This document shows, in pieces, positions 1 through 5,468 of a stretch of DNA of 6,874 nt (positions within the stretch are counted from its first letter, which is position 1; every line of letters begins with the position of its first letter). Below the pieces are notes generated by a model, which ran no database searches, was not told where the DNA came from, and was given only the letters and a program-made list of their open reading frames with translations. The stretch is from Bacteriovoracaceae bacterium (lineage in GTDB: Bacteria; Bdellovibrionota; Bacteriovoracia; Bacteriovoracales; Bacteriovoracaceae): contig JAKLJM010000119.1 in assembly GCA_023151145.1 (NCBI GenBank), positions 1 to 6,874 on the forward strand. The letters are read 5' to 3'. A program made the position numbers and the translations under genes.

Positions 1-609
1 TCGCAGTATTTCAGAAGATTCCCTCTTTTTTTTAATGAGATTGGCGAGCTTCTTAAGAAAGGAAAAAAAGTTTATTATGTGGAAGGAAATCACGACTTTC
101 ATTTAAAAAAACTATTCGAACTTTTCTTCCAAGTCTTTCCAGATATCCCTAAACATCATTTCCAGTTACAGTCAGAATTTATTCTTCAGAGTGCTGGCAA
201 ATCAATTCACTTATCTCATGGGGATGATATTGAGATAGAAAACTTCAGCTACCGAGTGTTTAAAGGAATTGTCACCTCACCACCTGTGAAATTTTATGCC
301 AATTATTTAATGCCCTATTTTCTTATTAAAAATATAGGAGAAACAGCTTCTCGCTTATCTCGTAAAAGAAATAATGCCCGTTATAACAAAGCCAGTGATT
401 TAGTCGCGGTTGAGGATAAGTTTAGAAGATCCGTAGAAGTTTTCTATAAGAAAAAACCATTTGATGTTTATGTCTGCGGCCATAGCCATGTCAAAGACTA
501 TTACGTTTCCAAACATGGCTTTGAGTATATTAATAATGGTTATGCTCAATTTACTAAAACATTTATAGTGATAGAAAACGGCAAATTAACTTTCGAAAAT
601 ATTTATTAA
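1..609 (+). CDS. LpxH-like UDP-2,3-diacylglucosamine diphosphatase family metallophosphoesterase (5' end missing)
   Basis: The reading frame is open from the first base of the window to the TAA at 607-609, so the N-terminus is cut off and 202 residues are visible. A GTG at 79 could be taken for a start but lies inside the conserved core and is not one. Calcineurin-type metal-binding motifs are seen in order: GNHDFH (visible residues 29-34), HGDD (73-76) and GHSH (160-163). The first motifs of the family (DxH and GD) would lie upstream, outside the window. Between HGDD and GHSH is an approximately 80-residue helical, basic segment (YRVFKG...ANYLMPYF...SRLSRKR) that resembles the lipid-binding cap of LpxH. 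Known family members remove UMP from UDP-2,3-diacylglucosamine at the inner membrane in lipid A synthesis. The Asn-His-Asp triad replaces the GNRD of classical LpxH, so another phosphoesterase role is possible. It converges on recN with interlocked stops. Confidence 0.75.
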   Translation, partial: SQYFRRFPLFFNEIGELLKKGKKVYYVEGNHDFHLKKLFELFFQVFPDIPKHHFQLQSEFILQSAGKSIHLSHGDDIEIENFSYRVFKGIVTSPPVKFYANYLMPYFLIKNIGETASRLSRKRNNARYNKASDLVAVEDKFRRSVEVFYKKKPFDVYVCGHSHVKDYYVSKHGFEYINNGYAQFTKTFIVIENGKLTFENIY

Positions 610-2237
610 ATTGGATTCATCGCCTTAATAGCTTCTTTTTTCTTATTTCCAAAAATCTCTTCTACTTGAGAAATCGTTCTGTTGGAATCATCTTTCGTAA
701 TCGTGGCTTTTGATACCCATATAAGTTTCTCTGCGTAGTTGGCGATTTGAGGTAAGTGAGTAATCGAGATAACCTGTGAGCTTTCAGAAACTTTTTGCAA
801 CGATCTACCAATGGAAAGAGCAGTTTCACCACCAATACCAGTGTCAATTTCATCAAATAAAAAGACCGAAATAGTATCATTAGAGGACAAAATTTGTCTG
901 AGCGATAAAAGAATACGCGAGAGCTCTCCGCCAGATGCGATTTCTTTTACTTTATAAAATCCCTCACCTGGATTTGTCTCTGCGGTGAATTCTATTTTAG
1001 TGGCCCCTTTGCTATTGAGCTCTACGCTTGAAGATAAGTTGATCGCTATCGAAGCTCCATTCATTTTTAACTCTCTCACTTTTGTGGTGAGTTCTTTTGA
1101 TAGAGTTGCAGCAGCTTTTGTTCTAGAAGTATGAAGTTTTTTCGCCATATTTAATGCTTCTGCATAAATTGACTCAATTTCTTTTTTTAGTTTTGTGATT
1201 GTTTCATCAAAATTAGTAAGTTCGTGAACTTCTTTTTTAAAGGACTCATAAGTTTCAAGCATAGATTCAGTGGTGCCACCGAATTTACGTTTTAGTCTTT
1301 GATAAGTATCAACACGATCAATAATGTCATCAATATTTAGTTCTTCATCCGGAGCCTGAGTGTTTTTACTGATTTCAAAGCCAGCGTCTTCAATTAAGAC
1401 TTGAGCATCTTTTAATTTTGCCACAGTATCAGCGCTAAAATAGTCCGGATTACGATCCATCTTTTGTAAGCAGGTTTTTAAGAGGGATAAAACATTAGTT
1501 TCATCTTCTGATAAAATTTGGGCAATGGCCTGGTAGGTGCCTGCGCGTTTTTCAAAGTTAAGTAAAAAATCTTTTTGTTTTAAAAGTTTTTCTTCGTCAT
1601 CTATGCTTGGATTTAATTCGTCTAATTCTTTGATTTGGAAACGAATATAATCTTCCCTTTGCTCTTTTTGATGTTTTTCAGAAACAAGGGCTTCAAGACG
1701 CTTTTGTTTTTCACTAAAAGATTGATACTTGTTTTGGTATTGAATCAGGTCATTGGTAAGTTGTGCATAAGAATCTAACAGAATTAATTGGTAGTCTTCA
1801 CTCAAAAGTTTTTGGTTTTCAAATTGTCCCACTAGATCAATGAACCTTTTGGCAAAAGTTTGCAGGACAGAGGCAGAACAAGATTGAAAGTTTAAATATG
1901 TTTTAGCGGTCTCAGTTTGATAAATAATTTTTTTAACGACAATTTCATTATCTTCAAATGGATGACCTATTTCATTAAAATAGTTTTTAATGCTTTGGTC
2001 TTGAGTTTCAAAAACTGCTTCAATGGTAGAAAAATCTGAGTTTTTACGAATGAGTTTTTTATCAGCACGTGCACCGAAAACGATTTGTAGAGCATCTAGG
2101 ATTAAGCTTTTTCCTGAACCCGTTTCTCCCACAATGGCATTAAACTTGGAATCAAAGCTGATGGTCTGATTCTCAAAAGTGGCAAAGTTTTGCAACGTTA
2201 ATGTTTTTAAATATAAACCAGGGCTAGTTGTTTTCAT
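606..2237 (-). CDS. recN: DNA repair protein RecN (SMC-like ATPase)
   Basis: This 543-residue protein is close to the usual RecN length (about 550). It is a cytoplasmic SMC-family ATPase that acts at DNA double-strand breaks in recombinational repair. Visible features in order: an N-terminal half ATPase with Walker A GETGSGKS at residues 37-44; a charged, heptad-like coiled-coil region from about 150 to 380; then the C-terminal half ATPase with ABC signature ASGGE (434-438), Walker B VFLFDEID (458-465) followed by TGIGG, and the H-loop ITHLPQIA (His494). All catalytic elements appear intact. The ATG start is preceded by a GAGG site four bases upstream and lies 10 bases after the nadK stop. 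It is the last gene of the minus-strand run, and its stop interlocks with the stop of the convergent metallophosphoesterase gene. No LexA-type operator was identified at its start, where there is almost no intergenic space. Confidence 0.97.
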   Translation of the reverse strand: MKTTSPGLYLKTLTLQNFATFENQTISFDSKFNAIVGETGSGKSLILDALQIVFGARADKKLIRKNSDFSTIEAVFETQDQSIKNYFNEIGHPFEDNEIVVKKIIYQTETAKTYLNFQSCSASVLQTFAKRFIDLVGQFENQKLLSEDYQLILLDSYAQLTNDLIQYQNKYQSFSEKQKRLEALVSEKHQKEQREDYIRFQIKELDELNPSIDDEEKLLKQKDFLLNFEKRAGTYQAIAQILSEDETNVLSLLKTCLQKMDRNPDYFSADTVAKLKDAQVLIEDAGFEISKNTQAPDEELNIDDIIDRVDTYQRLKRKFGGTTESMLETYESFKKEVHELTNFDETITKLKKEIESIYAEALNMAKKLHTSRTKAAATLSKELTTKVRELKMNGASIAINLSSSVELNSKGATKIEFTAETNPGEGFYKVKEIASGGELSRILLSLRQILSSNDTISVFLFDEIDTGIGGETALSIGRSLQKVSESSQVISITHLPQIANYAEKLIWVSKATITKDDSNRTISQVEEIFGNKKKEAIKAMNPI

Positions 2238-2241
2238 AAAA

Positions 2242-2246
2242 CCTCA
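2242..2246 (-). promoter_or_regulatory. ribosome binding site of recN
   Basis: TGAGG lies four bases before the ATG at 2237-2235, in the 10-base gap after the nadK stop. The spacing is short but workable, and it supports the start that gives a normal RecN N-terminus. Confidence 0.6.
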
Positions 2247-2247
2247 G

Positions 2248-3150
2248 TTATTTTATTTCACGTGCACCGTGAGTAAATTTATCTTTTAATGTTCTAAAAA
2301 ATGTACGGCTTGGATTTTTCACCAGTCGAATCACTTTATTTTTCGCACGACTCACTTTTAAGTGCTCAGCCGATGTCATGGTAAGTGCTTGCTGGCCATC
2401 TAAAGTTACACGAATAGATTCACCAGACTTTGCCGCCTTTATCATCATTTCTGATGTGTCAGGAAGTACTAAAGGTCGATGAGTAAGCGAGTGAGCACAG
2501 ATGGGAGTCATAACGAGAGCGTTAACCATTGGATGAATAATTGGTCCACCAGCTGCAAGTGAATAGGCAGTTGATCCGATGGGACTAGAGATGATGAGAC
2601 CATCTCCTGAGAGGTTATAAATATGTTCATCGTTGGCTTCAATCGTTAAGGTCAACATGCGAGAAATATGATTGTTGGTAACGACTACGTCATTTAAAAA
2701 ATAACCTTTAAAGTTAGATTTTCCTTTATTGAAAACTTCTACTTGTTGAAGGTTTAACGATGTTGTTTCAAAGTTCCCCTTCATTGTTGCTTCTAGTTCA
2801 TCAAAAAATTCAGACTTTGAAAATTCAGTAATAAATCCGAGCGTCCCCATATTCACACCAAAAATGGGTGGTGAGGTTTTTTTAATATTTCGACAAACAC
2901 CAATCAGCGTCCCATCACCACCTAATGTGATAATAAGATCAGTCTCTGTGTGTAATTCGTCTTGAGTGATGAAAAGAACATCTTTATTATTGTTTTTTAA
3001 AATATCCGTCAGGCGATCAATTTCATGATCAAGAAATAAGACCGTCTTTTTTCTTCTAAGAAGCCAATTTACTAAGTTTGGCAGAATGATTTGAAATTCA
3101 CTCACGGCTTTAGGTTTAAGTACGATTGCGATATTTTTTAATTGTGCCAA
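2248..3150 (-). CDS. nadK: NAD kinase (ATP/polyphosphate-dependent NAD+ kinase)
   Basis: This 300-residue protein phosphorylates NAD+ to NADP+ in the cytoplasm and is the only known route to NADP. The fingerprint is complete: GGDGT at residues 77-81 (nucleotide binding, with the family Asp at 79), NMGTLGF (100-106), the NAD-binding block GDGLIISSPIGSTAYS from 182 with LAAGGP following, SLTHRPLVLP (221-230), and the C-terminal DGQ (251-253). The length matches bacterial NadK (about 290-305). The start is a TTG, chosen because the family N-terminus (KNIAIV strand) begins right after it and because AAGAGG sits five bases upstream. That site shares its two A bases with the TAA stop of the upstream receiver gene, which suggests translational coupling. 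The recN start follows 10 bases after its stop. Confidence 0.96.
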   Translation of the reverse strand: MAQLKNIAIVLKPKAVSEFQIILPNLVNWLLRRKKTVLFLDHEIDRLTDILKNNNKDVLFITQDELHTETDLIITLGGDGTLIGVCRNIKKTSPPIFGVNMGTLGFITEFSKSEFFDELEATMKGNFETTSLNLQQVEVFNKGKSNFKGYFLNDVVVTNNHISRMLTLTIEANDEHIYNLSGDGLIISSPIGSTAYSLAAGGPIIHPMVNALVMTPICAHSLTHRPLVLPDTSEMMIKAAKSGESIRVTLDGQQALTMTSAEHLKVSRAKNKVIRLVKNPSRTFFRTLKDKFTHGAREIK

Positions 3151-3155
3151 AAAAA

Positions 3156-3161
3156 CCTCTT
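3156..3161 (-). promoter_or_regulatory. ribosome binding site deciding the TTG start of nadK
   Basis: AAGAGG lies five bases before the TTG at 3150-3148. Its first two A bases are also the last two of the TAA stop of the response regulator gene. This fixes the non-ATG start and suggests that ribosomes finishing the receiver gene re-initiate on nadK. Confidence 0.7.
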
Positions 3162-3528
3162 AAAAATTCATAAATGTTTCAAGCGCTTGTTCAATGTCAG
3201 TAAATGGTTTACTGAGTACAGTGCAGCCGTAGTTCTGAGCTTTATCTAATACCTGAGGAGAACTGTATGCTGTAATAATAATAAATATTTTTGATATTTC
3301 ACTCAAAGAATACTTTTTTTTTGCATCTTCGATGACATCAAATCCAGAAATATCTTGAAGCATCAAGTCACAAATGATTCGATCAAAGGAAGTACTTAAT
3401 ATAAGGTCGAGAGCAGCCTTGCCATTACTAGCAATAGTGACTTCGGCCCCACGTTTTTCCAGAAGTTTTTTTAAGGAGCGTTGAATTAAAGGCTCATCTT
3501 CAATTAGGAGAATGCGTTTTGTGTTCAT
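3160..3528 (-). CDS. single-domain (CheY-like) response regulator
   Basis: This 122-residue protein consists of one receiver domain only. The phosphorylation site is complete: acidic pair Glu10/Asp11, phosphoacceptor Asp54 in the IICDLML strand, Thr86 in IIITAYSS, and Lys107 in the SKPF turn. The spacing matches CheY. There is no DNA-binding or enzymatic output domain, so it probably signals by protein contact, acts in a phosphorelay, or serves as a phosphate sink. The ATG start overlaps the end of the upstream histidine kinase gene by 29 bases, and no clear ribosome site is seen, so translation is probably coupled to that of the kinase, its likely phosphodonor. The stop lies 9 bases before nadK. 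Its output target cannot be told from the sequence. Confidence 0.93.
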   Translation of the reverse strand: MNTKRILLIEDEPLIQRSLKKLLEKRGAEVTIASNGKAALDLILSTSFDRIICDLMLQDISGFDVIEDAKKKYSLSEISKIFIIITAYSSPQVLDKAQNYGCTVLSKPFTDIEQALETFMNF

Positions 3529-5077
3529 GTTTAGTCCAAGGAAGCATTAGAGTGAAAGTAACTCCAGGGCCATGATCATTGTTTTTAAAATTGATCTGGG
3601 TATTCATTTTATTGGCGAGTGACTGACAAATAGAAAGACCCAAGCCTGTACCGGTGCTTTTTGTCGTGAAAAAAGGCGTAAAGATTTTTTCTAATGATTC
3701 ACCTTTAATACCTGGGCCCGTATCTGAAATTGCGAGCAAGACATGTGTGTCGTCAGATTTTTCAATCGTAATGGTAATCTGATCATTGCGATAATCTTCG
3801 CGGGAAAGTTTTATCGCTTGAGCAGAGTTAATAATCAGATTAAAAATAATTTGTGTTAAATAACTAGCATTAATGTCCACGTAAACATCATCGCCAATTT
3901 GATTGTTGGTAATTTTTCTAATTTGTTTGGATTCACTTTTTGTAAGTGTAATAGCTTCTTCAATCAGCTTCGCTAAGTTCACTGAACGAATGTTGTCGTT
4001 GTCATGATAAAGAGAAGAAAAAGTCGTAATAATCCCCTGTGATCTTTCGGCACTTTTACAAACGTCTTCTAGCAAGGAGGCAGTGTCTTCATCGGGGGCG
4101 TCGAGCTTTAGAAGATCACTGGCAAGTTTAATCCCAAAAAGAGGATTAGATAGTTCGTGTTGTAGAGTGTTTAAAAGCTCGCCTAAAAGCGCCACTCTTT
4201 GAAAGTGGTGAACTTCAGAAGCAGTACCAAATTTGCTTGGAATATAAATGTGCACGGTAAAAGGGGCAAGTTCAGAGTAAGAATATTTCTGACACTCATC
4301 TTTGTTGAATTGGTCAAAAAATTGATTCTTAAAAACAATTTTGTCGTTGTTGGTAATTTCTAATCCAAATGGAAAATAATGAAACAAATGTTTTGAAATT
4401 TTATAATGTTCTTTCTGTGAAATATCTTCGCAGAGAAGCTGTATATAAGGAGAGAGAAAATCAATTATGACTCCGAATTCTTCAATATCTTCTTTGGTGT
4501 TTGGTATAAAAGAATTCATTGATAAGAAAAATAAAACATTGAAATTTTTAAATTCAATTTCTTTCGCCATAAAATGCCCAACACTTTCTAAATGAGGGGA
4601 TTCGAGTGACGTTTGATTGAAAATTTTAGTTTTAGATTTTTTAACGGAGTTAAAAATTTGATTAAATGACTTAAGGTCGAACAAAACATTTCCATGTAAT
4701 TGTTTTGCCAGATGAGAAAAACTTAAAAAATAAGGGTTTCCCTTTTTGTGAATTAAAATTTGACAAGAATCATAGCGAGAGAAATCTTCAAGGTTTAAAA
4801 TATAGTCGGTAAATTCCGTAAAGTTTGAAACTTTAAAAAGATCTTCTTTTTGTTTTTCAATGAAAATCCAAGGTGTCTTTTCACGTATAGTGTCTTTTAT
4901 AGATTTGCTTTTTTTAAAAACACTTTCAATAGAATGATTAGGAAGGGATCTGTGCTGAAATTTATCTAGGGCGTGTCTATTTTTTTTAGAAAATGAAGAG
5001 TGGTGTTCGCCACTCTTCGTTGAAAAGTTATCAATTACTTTAGCTTTTTGAGTTCTGGGATTACTTTGATTTTCCAC
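3500..5077 (-). CDS. soluble sensor histidine kinase with GAF-like/PAS-like N-terminus
   Basis: This 525-residue protein has no convincing membrane segment, so it probably senses an internal signal. Residues 80-215 resemble a degenerate GAF domain (hydrophobic strand/helix pattern ending in a FLSPYIQLL helix), and about 225-285 resembles a weak PAS core (FPFGLEITNND). Both are inferences. The kinase core is clear: H-box LQHELSNPL with His308, N-box NLIINSAQA (Asn413/Asn417), G1 DTGPGI (452-457), F-box FTPFF (466-470), G2 GTGLGLS (476-482) and G3 GPGVTF (503-508). The GTG start at 5077 is uncertain. It lies inside the upstream gene (43-base overlap) without a visible ribosome site, but an in-frame stop occurs only three codons further upstream and no in-frame ATG occurs before codon 170. 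Residues 18-30 are encoded by a hairpin. The 3' end overlaps the receiver gene, marking the two as a two-component pair. Confidence 0.9.
   Translation of the reverse strand: MENQSNPRTQKAKVIDNFSTKSGEHHSSFSKKNRHALDKFQHRSLPNHSIESVFKKSKSIKDTIREKTPWIFIEKQKEDLFKVSNFTEFTDYILNLEDFSRYDSCQILIHKKGNPYFLSFSHLAKQLHGNVLFDLKSFNQIFNSVKKSKTKIFNQTSLESPHLESVGHFMAKEIEFKNFNVLFFLSMNSFIPNTKEDIEEFGVIIDFLSPYIQLLCEDISQKEHYKISKHLFHYFPFGLEITNNDKIVFKNQFFDQFNKDECQKYSYSELAPFTVHIYIPSKFGTASEVHHFQRVALLGELLNTLQHELSNPLFGIKLASDLLKLDAPDEDTASLLEDVCKSAERSQGIITTFSSLYHDNDNIRSVNLAKLIEEAITLTKSESKQIRKITNNQIGDDVYVDINASYLTQIIFNLIINSAQAIKLSREDYRNDQITITIEKSDDTHVLLAISDTGPGIKGESLEKIFTPFFTTKSTGTGLGLSICQSLANKMNTQINFKNNDHGPGVTFTLMLPWTKHEHKTHSPN
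4981..5018 (-). terminator. hairpin plus T-rich tail, possible intrinsic terminator or attenuator
   Basis: On the minus strand the arm GAAGAGTGG (5018-5010) pairs perfectly with CCACTCTTC (5003-4995) around a six-base loop CGAACA. The tail ATTTTCT follows, and then an A run. The stem begins 16 bases after the stop of the 139-residue gene, the usual place for an intrinsic terminator. The U tract is broken by a C, so termination would be partial. The structure lies inside the proposed start of the histidine kinase frame, so ribosomes translating the kinase would disrupt it. The other strand has no T tract, so the polarity fits the minus-strand operon. Confidence 0.5.
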
Positions 5078-5454
5078 TGAGTAAGATTATCGATCAATTC
5101 ATACTCCAGCAAGTCACAAAGCATGATGACGTCGCCTTTTTCTTTGGCCGGCAATAATGCCTTCATAACTGAAAGCAAGTGAATTTCAAGGTTTTGAACT
5201 GAGTCGTCCTTAAAGAGTTTATCTTTAAAATGGAATCTTAAAGAGCTATAAATTTTAGTCATTAATTGAACATAGAGATCTAAAAGTTCAATGACTTCGA
5301 TAAATGTTTGATTGGCCTTATTTGAATCCCCGGCCTGATATTCGTCAATTAAACGATAGATAAGCGTGTTGATATGATCAATATATGCGGTACACGAGTT
5401 CAAAGAGTCAAAAGCAAGATCAATGGAGTTCGTTGTGACTGTTTCGTTTTTCAT
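5035..5454 (-). CDS. unrecognised all-helical protein, 139 residues, with C-terminal DLLEYEL motif
   Basis: I do not recognise a named family. The protein looks soluble, acidic in its middle, and almost wholly helical: a long helix around residues 10-40 (SIDLAFDSLNSCTAYIDHIN), a second around 47-75, a third around 86-104, and a C-terminal helical part with DVIMLCDLLEYEL (108-120) and then LTQWKIKVIPELKKL. There is no signal peptide or membrane segment. The C-terminal pattern DLLEYELxxxLxxW faintly recalls small helical proteins encoded near flagellar or flagellin-glycosylation genes, but this is memory of a pattern and not a search result. The ATG start is supported by AGGAA six bases upstream. 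It begins 14 bases after the glycosyltransferase stop, and its 3' end overlaps the kinase reading frame. Reading-frame integrity and spacing argue that it is real; the function is unknown. Confidence 0.8.
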   Translation of the reverse strand: MKNETVTTNSIDLAFDSLNSCTAYIDHINTLIYRLIDEYQAGDSNKANQTFIEVIELLDLYVQLMTKIYSSLRFHFKDKLFKDDSVQNLEIHLLSVMKALLPAKEKGDVIMLCDLLEYELIDNLTQWKIKVIPELKKLK

Positions 5455-5460
5455 TTGGTT

Positions 5461-5465
5461 TTCCT
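5461..5465 (-). promoter_or_regulatory. ribosome binding site of the 139-residue helical protein
   Basis: AGGAA sits six bases upstream of the ATG at 5454-5452, within the 14-base gap after the glycosyltransferase stop. It supports the chosen start. Confidence 0.65.
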
Positions 5466-5468
5466 ATA

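Noticed and set aside
79..81. GTG as the start of the plus-strand phosphoesterase
   Set aside because: It falls directly before the GNHD metal-binding motif in the middle of the fold, and the upstream frame is open with family-like sequence.
610..660. Intrinsic terminator for the phosphoesterase gene using the T-rich stretch near 635-655
   Set aside because: The T-rich bases are the reverse of Lys/Glu codons of recN, and no stable stem precedes them.
662..880. 72-codon minus-strand open frame within recN
   Set aside because: It lies wholly inside the conserved C-terminal ATPase region of recN in another frame and encodes nothing family-like, so it is a shadow.
5035..5454. 139-residue protein as a histidine phosphotransfer (HPt) domain for the adjacent kinase
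   Set aside because: It is helical and of suitable size, but no HxxKG phosphorylation motif is present; the His92 surroundings (EIHLLSVMKAL) do not fit.
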